64,000 nucleotides of DNA from Clostridium sp. DL-VIII. GTDB taxonomy: Bacteria > Bacillota > Clostridia > Clostridiales > Clostridiaceae. The DNA is taken from positions 3,388,779 to 3,452,778 of the forward strand of contig NZ_CM001240.1 in the NCBI RefSeq assembly GCF_000230835.1. Direction: 5' to 3'. Position 1 is the stretch's first letter. Every line of letters begins with the position of its first letter. Positions 42,246 to 52,250 of this stretch are shown here, one piece after another. Both the position numbers and the translations under genes were made by a program. The notes below the pieces were generated by a model. It saw nothing but the letters and a program-made list of their open reading frames with translations, was not told the origin of the DNA and did no database searches.

Positions 42246-44870
42246 ATGGAATTTACAAACTTACATGATAAAATGCAATTTCATAAATTTCAAAGTGAAA
42301 TACAACAATATAATAATAATTGTTTTTATGATAAATCCACTAAAATATTACTTGATGCTATAAATTGTTTTAATGATCATCCAGGTCTACATTATCTTCT
42401 AGCATTGACTTATTATAATTGCAAGGAATATTTAAAAGCAACGGAGTGCTTAAAAAAAGCTATTTATTATGATGAAAATAATAATAAATACCTAGGTCTT
42501 ATAGGATGCTGCTTTTTTGAGATAAATGATTTTGAAAACTCTTATAATTATTCAAAAAAAGCCTATGAACTTGATAATTATAACTTAGATGCAATAATAA
42601 CTCTTGGTAAGATTGAATTGCGCAGACATAACTTTGATGAAGCATTTCAGTATGCAACTTTAGCAGTAAATATCGATAACCAAACTTTTCAAGCTATAAG
42701 ATTATTAAGTAAATGCTGCATAGCTCAAGGAGAAAATAAACGTGAGATTCTAAAGTTATTAAACAAAGCTAGAGCCTTAGGAAATGATGATGAACTTGAA
42801 TTTGATATAATAAAGTTTTTATATATTAATGGTGATTATTTTGAATGCTTAAAAGAGTGTAGGAAAAGTATAGTTGAAAATTCAGATTCCTATATTGCTC
42901 AAAAGGCGGCAAAATATGTATCAAAAATATATGAAAAAGTTCTTAATAAAGCTAAACTTAGTCAAGGGGCAGTCCTTAATAGTAAACAAGATAAGAACGA
43001 ACCTAGTATTGGTGAAGACTTTCAAATTAATGAAAGCAGAGTAAAATCATCAATAGATGATATTATAGATATGGGATTGAAAAATGAAGATTTAAATGAG
43101 ACAAGTGAAAATCATGAGGAAGAATATAAGAAAGATAAAGCTGTTAATTTAGAACGAAATATAGAAAATAATTTTTCAAATGCAGAAATTGTTCAGAAGG
43201 ATGATAAAAATAAAAATTCAGTTTTATTGCAGGAAGCTTTAGATAAACTTGATGCTTTGATTGGATTAAATACTGTCAAAGCTGAAATAAAAAGAATTGT
43301 GCAACTTATTAAATATGAAAACAACAGAGCAAACGTTTTAGGAATCGAAAAGAATATCAATCAGAGTTATCATTTTGCTTTTCTAGGTAATCCAGGAACT
43401 GGAAAGACTACCGTTGCCAGACTGATTGGAGATATATTTTATTATCTGGGGATTTTAGAAAAAGGTCAATTAATAGAGGTAGATAGAAGTGAAATTGTAG
43501 GGCGTTTTATAGGCGAAACCGCAAAACTCACAAAAAAGGCTATAGATAGAGCTATGGGGGGAGTACTTTTTATTGATGAAGCATACTCCTTAGCAAAGGG
43601 GGGAGAAGGCAGTAATGATTATGGCGCAGAGGCCATAGAAGTATTAATTAAAGCAATGGAAGATAGCAGAGCTAAGTTTACTGTCATTCTAGCAGGATAT
43701 ACAAGAGAAATGAAAAATCTAATGAAGTTAAACCCAGGGCTTAGGAGCAGAATTAATTTAGAAATTGAATTTGAAGATTATAATGATGTCGAATTGGTTG
43801 AAATTGTAAAAAGTATGGCAAATGAAAATTATTATAAAATAAATGAAGACGGAGAAAAAGCCTTTTTAGAAAAAATAAAGATAGAGAAGGTAGATGATAA
43901 TTTTTCTAATGCAAGAGCAGCTAGAAATATATTAGAGTCTGCAATAAGGGAGAAAGCATTTAGAATTGGAGATAGTGAAGTTTCAAAGGAAGAATTAGTT
44001 ACGCTTACTCCTGAGGATTTTGGAATAAATCTTGAATTTTACGCACGTGATAAAATGTCAGAATTACAAGATGAATTAGATGCGCTTGTTGGACTTGACG
44101 ATGTGAAAAGTATTTTAAAAGGAATAATAAATACTTTGGAGCTTCAACATAGAAAAAAGGAAATGGGAATAAATACTGAGGATATCTCATTAAATATGAT
44201 ATTTACGGGAAACCCTGGTACAGGAAAAACGACTGTTGCAAGAATTATAGGGAAAATTCTTAAAGCTATTGGTGTGTTAAAGAAAGGTCATATGGTTGAA
44301 GTTACACGGGCAGATTTAGTTGGAGAATATGTTGGCCAAACTGCACCTAAAACTTTAAATAAAATAAAAGAAGCTTATGGAGGGATATTATTTATTGATG
44401 AGGCTTATAGCTTAATTGGGGGCACTAGTAGTGACTTCGGAAAGGAAGCAATAGCAGCATTGATAAAAGAGATGGAAGATAGTAGAGACAAACTTGTAGT
44501 GATAATGGCTGGATATACAAAGGAAATGGAAGATTTAGTGAATTTAAATCCTGGAATGGAAAGTAGAGTGAAATTCGCAGTAGAATTTTCAGACTATAAT
44601 CCTGATGAATTAATGAAAATATTCGAAGGATTATGCGAAAAAGAAAGCTATATTCTTTCGAATGAAGCGAAAGAAAATTTAAAGGGTATATTTCAAGAGG
44701 AGTATAGTAATAAAGATAAGAACTTTGGAAATGGAAGATTGGTCAGAAAATATTATGAAAAAATAAAAATGAAACAAGCAGATAGAATCATTAAAGATGA
44801 TATAAGAGATAGAGAAGGGTTACTTACAATTAGTGTAGAGGATATAAAAGCTTCTTATAATTATAAATAA
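42246..44870 (+). CDS. TPR + double AAA (CbxX/CfqX, SpoVK-like) ATPase
   Basis: 874 aa. Residues about 1-230 are tetratricopeptide repeats (GLHYLLALTYYNCKEYLKAT, then SYNYSKKAYELDNY). A charged linker follows, then two AAA modules of the CbxX type: FLGNPGTGKTTVARLIGD with GGVLFIDEAYSLA (about 379-455), and FTGNPGTGKTTVARIIGK with GGILFIDEAYSLIGG (about 655-725). Known relatives include SpoVK and rubisco-activase-like CbbX, and EccA of type VII secretion. Probably a protein-remodelling ATPase; its target is unknown here. Confidence 0.85.
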   Translation: MEFTNLHDKMQFHKFQSEIQQYNNNCFYDKSTKILLDAINCFNDHPGLHYLLALTYYNCKEYLKATECLKKAIYYDENNNKYLGLIGCCFFEINDFENSYNYSKKAYELDNYNLDAIITLGKIELRRHNFDEAFQYATLAVNIDNQTFQAIRLLSKCCIAQGENKREILKLLNKARALGNDDELEFDIIKFLYINGDYFECLKECRKSIVENSDSYIAQKAAKYVSKIYEKVLNKAKLSQGAVLNSKQDKNEPSIGEDFQINESRVKSSIDDIIDMGLKNEDLNETSENHEEEYKKDKAVNLERNIENNFSNAEIVQKDDKNKNSVLLQEALDKLDALIGLNTVKAEIKRIVQLIKYENNRANVLGIEKNINQSYHFAFLGNPGTGKTTVARLIGDIFYYLGILEKGQLIEVDRSEIVGRFIGETAKLTKKAIDRAMGGVLFIDEAYSLAKGGEGSNDYGAEAIEVLIKAMEDSRAKFTVILAGYTREMKNLMKLNPGLRSRINLEIEFEDYNDVELVEIVKSMANENYYKINEDGEKAFLEKIKIEKVDDNFSNARAARNILESAIREKAFRIGDSEVSKEELVTLTPEDFGINLEFYARDKMSELQDELDALVGLDDVKSILKGIINTLELQHRKKEMGINTEDISLNMIFTGNPGTGKTTVARIIGKILKAIGVLKKGHMVEVTRADLVGEYVGQTAPKTLNKIKEAYGGILFIDEAYSLIGGTSSDFGKEAIAALIKEMEDSRDKLVVIMAGYTKEMEDLVNLNPGMESRVKFAVEFSDYNPDELMKIFEGLCEKESYILSNEAKENLKGIFQEEYSNKDKNFGNGRLVRKYYEKIKMKQADRIIKDDIRDREGLLTISVEDIKASYNYK

Positions 44871-44876
44871 ATTTAT

Positions 44877-44971
44877 TAGACTAGTTGACAAAATAGACGA
44901 ACTGGTCTAATATTTATCTTGTGAAGAAGAAAAAAATATTTTTTTAAATAAAAAATAAACAAACTAGTCTA
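44877..44971. promoter_or_regulatory. TetR-like operator array before the thiolase gene
   Basis: Half-sites TAGACTAGTT (44877-44886), AACTGGTCTA (44900-44909) and AACTAGTCTA (44962-44971). The first two form an inverted repeat with a 13-base gap; the third is a repeat of the second. TAGACYAGT-type palindromes are common TetR/AcrR operators. The regulator is not encoded nearby. Confidence 0.55.
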
Positions 44972-45018
44972 TTAATATTTATTAAAAATATCAGCATGAA
45001 TTATGGAGGAATAATAGT

Positions 45019-46197
45019 ATGAGAGATGTAGTAATAGTAAGTGCAGTAAGAACTGCAATAGGAGCATATGGAAAAACATTAAAGGATGTACCAGCAGTAG
45101 AATTAGGTGCAGCAGTAATAAAGGAAGCAGTCAAAAGAGCAAATATAAAATCAGAAGAAATTGGTGAAGTTATCTTTGGAAATGTTCTTCAAGCAGGGTT
45201 GGGTCAAAATCCTGCAAGGCAGGCAGCAGTTAAAGCAGGACTACCTATAGAAATTCCAGCTTTAACATTGAATAAAGTATGTGGATCAGGTTTAAGAGCA
45301 GTTAGTTTAGCGGCTCAAATTATAAAAGCAGGAGATGCAGATATAATTGTTGCTGGTGGTATGGAAAATATGTCTGGTGCTCCATTTTTAGTGAAAAATG
45401 CAAGATGGGGTCAACGAATGGGACATGGAGAATTTGTAGATGAGATGATTCAAGATGGATTATGGGACGCTTTTAATAACTATCATATGGGAATGACAGC
45501 AGAAAACGTAGCTGAAAAGTGGAATGTAACAAGAGAAGAACAAGATCAATTTTCATTAGCATCTCAACATAAAGCTGAGGAAGCAATAAAAAGTGGACAA
45601 TTTAAGGAAGAAATAGTTCCTATAGTTGTAAAAACAAAGAAAGGTGAAGTAGTTTTTGATACAGATGAATTTCCTAGATTCGGAAATACAATTGAAGCTT
45701 TATCAAAACTTAAACCAATTTTCAAAGAAAATGGCACAGTAACAGCAGGAAATGCGTCAGGTCTTAATGATGGAGCTGCAGCCTTAGTTATAATGAGTGC
45801 AGATAAAGCTAAACAGTTAGGTATAAAACCACTTGCAAAGATCCTTTCTTATGGTTCAGCAGGACTAGATCCAGCAATAATGGGATATGGTGCATTCCAT
45901 GCAACAAAAGCAGCTTTAGATAAAATAAACTTAAACGCTGAAGATTTAGATTTAATTGAAGCAAATGAAGCCTATGCATCACAAAGTATAGCAATAGCAA
46001 GAGATTTAAAGTTAGATATGAATAAAGTAAATGTTAATGGAGGGGCTATTGCCTTAGGTCATCCAATAGGAGCATCTGGTGCGCGTATATTAGTTACATT
46101 ATTACATGCCATGAAGAAAAGGGATGCAAAGAAAGGACTTGCTACCTTGTGCATTGGTGGAGGACAAGGAACTGCATTAGTAGTTGAAAGAGAATAA
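45019..46197 (+). CDS. thl: Acetyl-CoA C-acetyltransferase (thiolase)
   Basis: 392 aa, full length. Nucleophile Cys88 in [11 protein letters not shown], the [15 protein letters not shown] signature and the second Cys (378) in [12 protein letters not shown]. It condenses two acetyl-CoA to acetoacetyl-CoA, the first step towards butyrate, butanol and acetone in solventogenic clostridia. AGGAGGA-type site before the ATG. An operator array lies directly upstream. Confidence 0.97.
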   Translation: MRDVVIVSAVRTAIGAYGKTLKDVPAVELGAAVIKEAVKRANIKSEEIGEVIFGNVLQAGLGQNPARQAAVKAGLPIEIPALTLNKVCGSGLRAVSLAAQIIKAGDADIIVAGGMENMSGAPFLVKNARWGQRMGHGEFVDEMIQDGLWDAFNNYHMGMTAENVAEKWNVTREEQDQFSLASQHKAEEAIKSGQFKEEIVPIVVKTKKGEVVFDTDEFPRFGNTIEALSKLKPIFKENGTVTAGNASGLNDGAAALVIMSADKAKQLGIKPLAKILSYGSAGLDPAIMGYGAFHATKAALDKINLNAEDLDLIEANEAYASQSIAIARDLKLDMNKVNVNGGAIALGHPIGASGARILVTLLHAMKKRDAKKGLATLCIGGGQGTALVVERE

Positions 46198-46255
46198 ATA
46201 TAGTTTAATTTGTTAATTAAGATTTTGGAAGAGTACAATTCTTAAATTCTTATAA

Positions 46256-46306
46256 AGACCTATAAGATAGAAAACAAAAAGTTATCTATTTTATTAGGTC
46301 CTTTTG
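46256..46306 (+). terminator. Terminator after thl
   Basis: GACCTATAAGATAGA pairs with TCTATTTTATTAGGTC; CTTTTGTTTT follows. Confidence 0.85.
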
Positions 46307-46510
46307 TTTTGAGAAACTAAAAAAGTGAAATAACATTAAAATTGACATATTTATGAATAAAAACTATAATTAAGAAATGTTTGACCTATAAATATAAAAA
46401 ACGAAAGAAGATTGAAAGAAATGCTTAAGGATTATATTATATTTTAATTTGAAGATAATGTTGGATTAAATTTGGTATATAGTTTACATAAGGGGGGAAA
46501 AGAGTAGGAG

Positions 46511-48076
46511 ATGAATATTAATGTTAGTAGAAGTTTTATACAGAAGGATCTTAATGCAGATAAAAATAAAAAAAGAGATATTGATAAAATAAGAACACTA
46601 TTTGATATAGAGGCCAAAAATGAATTTACTTTAGATAATCAAACTTGGGATGACTTAATTATGGATGAAGTATTTTATAAATTAGATAGAACTTATTCAG
46701 CAGAAGGAGAATCTGTATTATATACAATGCTTAGAAATCCACTTATAGATGAAATGGAATTAAAAGAAAGAGGGAAATTAATAGATATATTTAAAGAAAA
46801 TATTGATTTGACAGTGGAGATAAGAAGGATATTTTGTAATATGGTTTATGATAAAAAAAATAGATTAATAGAAATGATGAATGGAATCATTCACGTGAAT
46901 AAATCAAAGTTCTTTATTTATTCTTTTTTGGGTGTATTGCCTATCTTATTGATAGCAGCTGCCATTATTCTTAAACAACCAGATTTAATGATGTTGGTAA
47001 TGATAGATATTTTTGTTCAAATATATATTCATACAAAAGAGCATGAAAATATAAATGCTATTGGTCTTATATATTTAAGAGATTTAATTAGTGCAGCAAA
47101 GAAATTATCCAAAATTGAAAATGAGGAAATTCAATCATATATAACTAGGATTAGAGAAGTGTTACGAGAAATAAAAAGTATTGATAAGTCTACTTGCTTA
47201 ATTAGTATAGTAAATTCCTTTGATGGATTATTTGAACTAATTTCCATTCCGTTTTTGATAGAAGAAATTACGTATTATAAAACTAATGAAAAGTTATTGG
47301 AGAGGAAAGATAAAATACTAGATTTATATTATCTGGTTGGAGAGCTTGATGCACTAATTTCTATTGCTATTTATGAAAATAAAAATAAAGAAAAGTGTAC
47401 TAGTCCTAGATTTATTAAAGAAACATCATTAAAAATAAATGATGGGATACACCCACTTCTTAAGAAACCTGTTGGAAATTCTATTGATATAGCAAAAAAT
47501 GGAATTGTTTTAACAGGTACAAATATGTCAGGAAAATCTACATTTTTAAGAATGGTAAGCACCAATATACTTTTGGCACAAACTTTCAATTTTGCTTTAG
47601 CGAAGGAATATGAAGGTTGTTTATTAAATATTGTATCATCTATTAGCCCAAAAGATGATATTATCCATGGAAAGAGCTATTATTTAGCAGAAGCAGAAGC
47701 GATTTTAAGAATAATTAAGGCATCAGAAAAAGAAATTCCTGTCTTTTGTCCAATTGATGAAATCTTTAGAGGAACAAATCCTCTTGAAAGAATTTCTTCT
47801 TCAGCTGAGATTCTTAATTATATTAATAAAGGAAAAGCAATATGTATTGTTGCAACTCATGATAGAGAACTTTCAGAAATGCTAAAGGAAAATTATGATT
47901 TTTATTATTTTAGTGAAGAAATTGATGAGAAAAATGGACTTAAGTTCGATTATAAACTAAAAAGAGGTATATCTAAAACGAGAAATGCAATTAAACTTTT
48001 AGAGTATGTAGGTTATCCAAAAGAGATCTTAGAAAATTCATATAAGCGAATCGAGAGTATGGAAGGATATATTTAA
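46511..48076 (+). CDS. Membrane-associated MutS-like ATPase
   Basis: 521 aa. The C-terminal part is the MutS ATPase domain: TGTNMSGKSTFLRM (Walker A, about 336-349), the DEIFRGTNPLERISSSAEIL Walker B/signature and IVATHDRELS. The N-terminal part lacks the mismatch-recognition domain; instead two hydrophobic segments (about 137-155 and 160-176) occur before the helical core. This architecture (DNA mismatch repair protein MutS-like, membrane form) is common in firmicutes and of unknown role. The ribosome site is unusual: GGGGGG lies 14 bases before the ATG. Confidence 0.88.
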   Translation: MNINVSRSFIQKDLNADKNKKRDIDKIRTLFDIEAKNEFTLDNQTWDDLIMDEVFYKLDRTYSAEGESVLYTMLRNPLIDEMELKERGKLIDIFKENIDLTVEIRRIFCNMVYDKKNRLIEMMNGIIHVNKSKFFIYSFLGVLPILLIAAAIILKQPDLMMLVMIDIFVQIYIHTKEHENINAIGLIYLRDLISAAKKLSKIENEEIQSYITRIREVLREIKSIDKSTCLISIVNSFDGLFELISIPFLIEEITYYKTNEKLLERKDKILDLYYLVGELDALISIAIYENKNKEKCTSPRFIKETSLKINDGIHPLLKKPVGNSIDIAKNGIVLTGTNMSGKSTFLRMVSTNILLAQTFNFALAKEYEGCLLNIVSSISPKDDIIHGKSYYLAEAEAILRIIKASEKEIPVFCPIDEIFRGTNPLERISSSAEILNYINKGKAICIVATHDRELSEMLKENYDFYYFSEEIDEKNGLKFDYKLKRGISKTRNAIKLLEYVGYPKEILENSYKRIESMEGYI

Positions 48077-48120
48077 AAGATTTTTAAATGAAAAATAGTA
48101 AACTTTAAATTTTATTTTAT

Positions 48121-48152
48121 AAAATAGATGATTTCAAATCATCTATTTTTTT
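48121..48152 (+). terminator. Terminator after the MutS-like gene
   Basis: AAAATAGATGATTT pairs with AAATCATCTATTTT; T-run follows. Confidence 0.88.
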
Positions 48153-48229
48153 AGGTGAAAATAAGAATTTATTAGTCATCTCCAGAATATAATTTATTTG
48201 AATTAAGTAAAAGAAATGGAGTGACATAA

Positions 48230-49198
48230 GTGAGTAATGAACCCCAAATAATCAAAAAATTAATTAAAAGAGATTTTAATAAACTTGGACTTACAATTTT
48301 AATGAAAGAAATAATTGTATATATAGTTGCTATAGTATTTGCAATGATTGTTATGGCAGTGCAGACCGCAAGAAATCCCAATACTAGCTATGACCAATTA
48401 ACTGGGATTTTAAACAATGGAACTTATAGCGGAGTAATGAGTATAGTTGCAGTTATGCTTTCATTCATTCCATTCTTAATCTATAGAGGAAGAAAGTTTT
48501 TTGAATATGACTTGAAGATAAAAAACAAAGATTTTACAATGAAAACTGTAATAATAGGACTAGTTATAGTATTATCAGCAAATAGCTTATTGGTGTTTTT
48601 TTCAGATATACTAGAATTAGGACTTAATTTTATGGGATTAAGTGCTAATTCAGCTCTAGAAGATTTAGAATCTTTAAATGAATTAGCGATTCCAATGATT
48701 ATTTACTCATGCATACTAGGGCCAGTAATTGAAGAATTTATTTATAGGGGAGCAATTCTTAGGAGTCTTGAAAAGTATGGGAAAAAAGTTGCCATCTTGG
48801 GTTCAGCAATATTATTTGGGTTAATGCATGGAAACTTTTTTCAAATATTTATGGCAATAGGACTTGGAATTGTATTAGGATATTTAGCTATGGAATACTC
48901 AATTAAGCTGACTATATTACTACATATTATTAATAATATTTCTGTTCAAATTATATCACAAATGGCTATTGGCTTAAATTCAGAAACAGAAAAGCTTGTA
49001 AATTATAGCTTTATAAATATTGGCTTAATTATATTGATTATATTTCTTTTATATTATAGAAGTTCCATTAAGAAATGGCTTCAGGCAAATAAAATGCAGG
49101 ACGGTATTATGTCAAAATTCTTTACATCTATTTTAATAATAGTAGTAGTTGCACTTGATTTGTTTAAAGTTATAAGTGGTATTAGTATAATTTCATAA
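48230..49198 (+). CDS. CPBP-family intramembrane metalloprotease
   Basis: 322 aa with a GTG start. About eight membrane segments. CPBP (Abi/Rce1-type) motifs: EEFIYRGAIL (EExxxR), FGLMHGNFFQ (FxxxH) and HIINN (HxxxN/B). Such proteases process prenylated proteins in eukaryotes and peptide pheromones or bacteriocin immunity in bacteria. Substrate unknown; it faces the minus-strand MFS gene across a shared terminator. Confidence 0.9.
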   Translation: MSNEPQIIKKLIKRDFNKLGLTILMKEIIVYIVAIVFAMIVMAVQTARNPNTSYDQLTGILNNGTYSGVMSIVAVMLSFIPFLIYRGRKFFEYDLKIKNKDFTMKTVIIGLVIVLSANSLLVFFSDILELGLNFMGLSANSALEDLESLNELAIPMIIYSCILGPVIEEFIYRGAILRSLEKYGKKVAILGSAILFGLMHGNFFQIFMAIGLGIVLGYLAMEYSIKLTILLHIINNISVQIISQMAIGLNSETEKLVNYSFINIGLIILIIFLLYYRSSIKKWLQANKMQDGIMSKFFTSILIIVVVALDLFKVISGISIIS

Positions 49199-49218
49199 GT
49201 ATAATGAAGGGCAATTTG

Positions 49219-49262
49219 AAAATTGTAATAAACTATAGACAAGTTAGACAATTACAATTTTG
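49219..49262. terminator. Bidirectional terminator
   Basis: AAATTGTAAT pairs with ATTACAATTT between convergent genes. Confidence 0.75.
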
Positions 49263-49288
49263 AATCAAAAGAGCAGTACTTTATAAAT

Positions 49289-50548
49289 TTAAACAGTCCT
49301 AATAAATAGTAGGGTGAAAATAAAAAGTAGTATCCCTCCAACTATAGATAAAAGATATGATGGAACCTGATTTATCAAGTATCCAGAAATAATTAGGGCA
49401 ATTGGAAGAACTATTTTTGCTATGCTTATTCCTAAGCTCAAGACTCTGCCTCTAAATTCATCTGAAATTGTTTTTTGCAGAAAATAAAAAATAGGAATAT
49501 CTATAAATGAAATTGAAAATCCAATTAGAATAGTTACTAAAACAAAATATATTAATATAAATGTCTCATCAGATATTTTGGTTTGTATTATGACTGAAAA
49601 GCCAACAGCAATCATGCAGGCTGACAGTAATATAGTTGCTGATTTTATTATTTTTTCTAAGGAGAAATTTTTTATAATCTTCTTTAGTGTAATAGCACCT
49701 AAAATTGCCCCTATTGAGTAAGTCGATTGAATTAATCCATAAAGTTTTGTATTCAATTGTATTATATTATTTATTATATAAGGCATTGGAATATTTATTG
49801 AAAGGCCAATAAAAAAGTTTATAGCAACGAAAATTATAGTCATTTTAATAATATCTTCTCTTTTATTTAGGTAAATAAAGCAGTCCTTTATATCAGCGTA
49901 AAAACTAAGTTTTTTGTTATTACTAGAAACTTCAGAGTAATTTAATCTGAAATCTATGAGCAGCTGAAGAGCGGCAGAAATAATAAAAGATATACTATTA
50001 ATGAAAATAAAATATTTTATATTTAATATCGCAAAAAATAGCCCACCAACCATTGGCCCCAATATAGATGCTGAGGACTCAATAACTTTACTTATTGAAT
50101 TTAAAGAAATAAGTTTGTTTTCGTGAACCAAGTTTGGTTTTGCAGCTTCAATACTTATACCATATATGGTAGAAAAGAAGTTTAAGAAAAATGTGCTAAT
50201 GTAAATTATCTTAAGGTCTAAAGTGTATCCATTACTGATTAATAAATATATAAACATAAGTAAAAAGCCATTAAGTATATCTGCGGTGATAGAAATTAAT
50301 TTTTTATTGAGCTTATCAGCAAGGACTCCGGCAAAAGGAGTTACAGCTATGACTGATAAAACACCTAGTATAAGTGTCGTTGCAAAATTCAAACCAGAGT
50401 TTGTGATTTTTAATACATGTAGGCTTATGGCAAAATTATATGCAGAGGTTCCAAAGAGGAAAATAGAACTTGCCAAAGAAAACAGAGACATATTTAGTAA
50501 ATCTTTATTTTGAGTAACCTTGTTGAACTTAATTTTTGTTTGGAGCAT
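49289..50548 (-). CDS. MFS transporter (drug-exporter type)
   Basis: 419 aa, about 12 membrane segments. Family marks include ATPFAGVLADKLNKK (motif A, GxLaDrxgrk) in loop 2-3 and SFIDIPIFYFLQKTISDEFRGRV in loop 10-11, as in macrolide-efflux (MefA-like) proteins. Substrate unknown. It lies downstream of the MerR-methyltransferase gene on the same strand. Confidence 0.85.
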   Translation of the reverse strand: MLQTKIKFNKVTQNKDLLNMSLFSLASSIFLFGTSAYNFAISLHVLKITNSGLNFATTLILGVLSVIAVTPFAGVLADKLNKKLISITADILNGFLLMFIYLLISNGYTLDLKIIYISTFFLNFFSTIYGISIEAAKPNLVHENKLISLNSISKVIESSASILGPMVGGLFFAILNIKYFIFINSISFIISAALQLLIDFRLNYSEVSSNNKKLSFYADIKDCFIYLNKREDIIKMTIIFVAINFFIGLSINIPMPYIINNIIQLNTKLYGLIQSTYSIGAILGAITLKKIIKNFSLEKIIKSATILLSACMIAVGFSVIIQTKISDETFILIYFVLVTILIGFSISFIDIPIFYFLQKTISDEFRGRVLSLGISIAKIVLPIALIISGYLINQVPSYLLSIVGGILLFIFTLLFIRTV

Positions 50549-50744
50549 TTTATCATTCCTTAAAAGATAATATTTCTTTAGTTAAAGTAATACTTATGCT
50601 AAATCAATAAGTAATAGCTTAGATTTAGCATGAATATTTCTCTAGTTTTAAAGATAAATAAATTCTAAATCATGGTCATATGGCTACATCAAGATATAAA
50701 TTTTAAATTTATTCTATGAAAATAGAACAAAGATGGGGGTAACC

Positions 50745-51962
50745 CTATCTTTGTCCTAATATATAATAAGAATATACTTTTTCACCAACTTTAAAATAAT
50801 TTTCGTATTTACCCCCCTTTTCTACATAATTAGATTTATTTTCTTCTAAAATATTATACTTAAGTTTAGAAATCTCTACTTTGATATTAGTTAAAATAAA
50901 GTTCTTTTTATATTTATCAGCTATCAGGCTGTTTAAAGTAAAGTTTTTAAATAGAATATATGCCCCTATAAAATAAGCAGTATCTTTTATAAGATCATCT
51001 ATTTTTGATAATAAGAAATCTTCATTAGAGAAGCTGTAATTGCTCGTACCAGATAGATCTAATAGTATGTCAACAGATTTATCTTTTATTGGAATTTGAA
51101 GAAAGTCTGAGCAGATAAAGACTATATTTTTTTTACAATTAGCTATTTCAAGGACTTTCTTTAAAAATTTATGCTTATTAATATCATGGTCTACTGCTAT
51201 ATATGTCATGTCATCTGGCAGATCGTCATAGATATATCTTAGGGTGAAGCCAAAACCAGAGCCTAATTCGAGCATTACTTTATTTTTGAAGCTTGAAAAA
51301 TCCACTTTTTTATATATCCATTCCATTCCTTTGTGCAAATTATCGAGGTAATGGATATCTGTATCAGTTATATATTCAATAATGTAGTTAAGATTAAATT
51401 TAATTTGGGTAGATAGAGTATTTTTTCCGATTTTAAGTATTCCTTCTTCAACAAAATATTCTTCGCCACAAGGGCAAGATAATTTTCCGTTAATAATTTG
51501 ATTGTTTATTATATTTGCTTCACTTAGCTCTAAATCACTACCACATTTACAGCATTTAAAAAGATTAAGTGATTTTAGATTAATACCAATGATGGATTCA
51601 TTTCCAGTTTTAATTTGTGAAAGCTCATCCAATTTTCCTTCAAGTCTTTGCTTTACTTCAGTAAGGTCTTTAATTTGATTTTTAATTTGCTTATCTTTGT
51701 TTATAAATAATTCTTTATAACATTCTTTTTCTTGGTAGTGGGTGAGTTTTGCAAAATGCTTAAATAGAAAAATAGATTTTATCTCGCTAAGAGTAAAGCC
51801 TAATTCTTTAAAAGAAAGTATATCTTCTAAATCCTCCTGACATTTCTCATCAAAATCATATTGACCTCCTAGTTTTTGAGGAACTATTAAGCCTAAATCC
51901 ATATAATGTCTTATTGTATCTATAGTTAGATTGTTAGATTCAACAAATTTACCAATTTTCAA
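50745..51962 (-). CDS. MerR regulator fused to a SAM-dependent methyltransferase
   Basis: 405 aa. A TTG start is chosen because GAAGGTGAT lies upstream and it begins exactly at the MerR fold ([20 protein letters not shown]). The N-terminal MerR HTH has [16 protein letters not shown] and a coiled-coil helix follows. The middle is a zinc ribbon (CCKCGSD, then CPCGEEY). Residues about 240-400 form a class I methyltransferase with [16 protein letters not shown] (SAM loop) and [13 protein letters not shown] fusion of sensor-regulator and enzyme suggests that the ligand is also the substrate or that it self-controls the adjacent exporter. The longer upstream frame is unlikely. Confidence 0.8.
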   Translation of the reverse strand: MKIGKFVESNNLTIDTIRHYMDLGLIVPQKLGGQYDFDEKCQEDLEDILSFKELGFTLSEIKSIFLFKHFAKLTHYQEKECYKELFINKDKQIKNQIKDLTEVKQRLEGKLDELSQIKTGNESIIGINLKSLNLFKCCKCGSDLELSEANIINNQIINGKLSCPCGEEYFVEEGILKIGKNTLSTQIKFNLNYIIEYITDTDIHYLDNLHKGMEWIYKKVDFSSFKNKVMLELGSGFGFTLRYIYDDLPDDMTYIAVDHDINKHKFLKKVLEIANCKKNIVFICSDFLQIPIKDKSVDILLDLSGTSNYSFSNEDFLLSKIDDLIKDTAYFIGAYILFKNFTLNSLIADKYKKNFILTNIKVEISKLKYNILEENKSNYVEKGGKYENYFKVGEKVYSYYILGQR

Positions 51963-52002
51963 AATATCACCTTCATAAATATAGAAATTATTATATTCAA
52001 TA

Positions 52003-52033
52003 ATTATATCATAGATAACTATATATATTGCAA
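52003..52033 (-). promoter_or_regulatory. MerR-type promoter with 19-bp spacer
   Basis: On the minus strand TTGCAA (52028-52033), a 19-base spacer and TATAAT (52003-52008). The spacer contains ATAG/CTAT inverted halves. A stretched 19-base spacer with central dyad is the hallmark of MerR-activated promoters. The gene that follows is a MerR protein, so this is probably autoregulation. Confidence 0.7.
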
Positions 52034-52145
52034 TTTGCAATGCACAGTTCACAACGTCAACAACTTTTGAAGAAATCTCATAAGAAAAAGTGAGAGTTCA
52101 AATCTTGAATTTTTACATTAAAATTGTAGAGGAGTTGTAATTGGA

Positions 52146-52163
52146 CTGTAACAGAACTGTGAC
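52146..52163 (+). promoter_or_regulatory. Pho-box-like direct repeat
   Basis: CTGTAACAGAACTGTGAC: two CTGTRAC units repeated every 11 bases, the layout of PhoB-binding boxes. It lies about 90 bases before the glycosyltransferase cluster. A similar repeat occurs at 63899. Confidence 0.4.
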
Positions 52164-52250
52164 AATTAACTATTACAATACAAATATAGCTTAGAGAAAG
52201 CTAGAGATAGTATTTCTATTTAAATAATGACATAATTTGAGGTGATAAAA

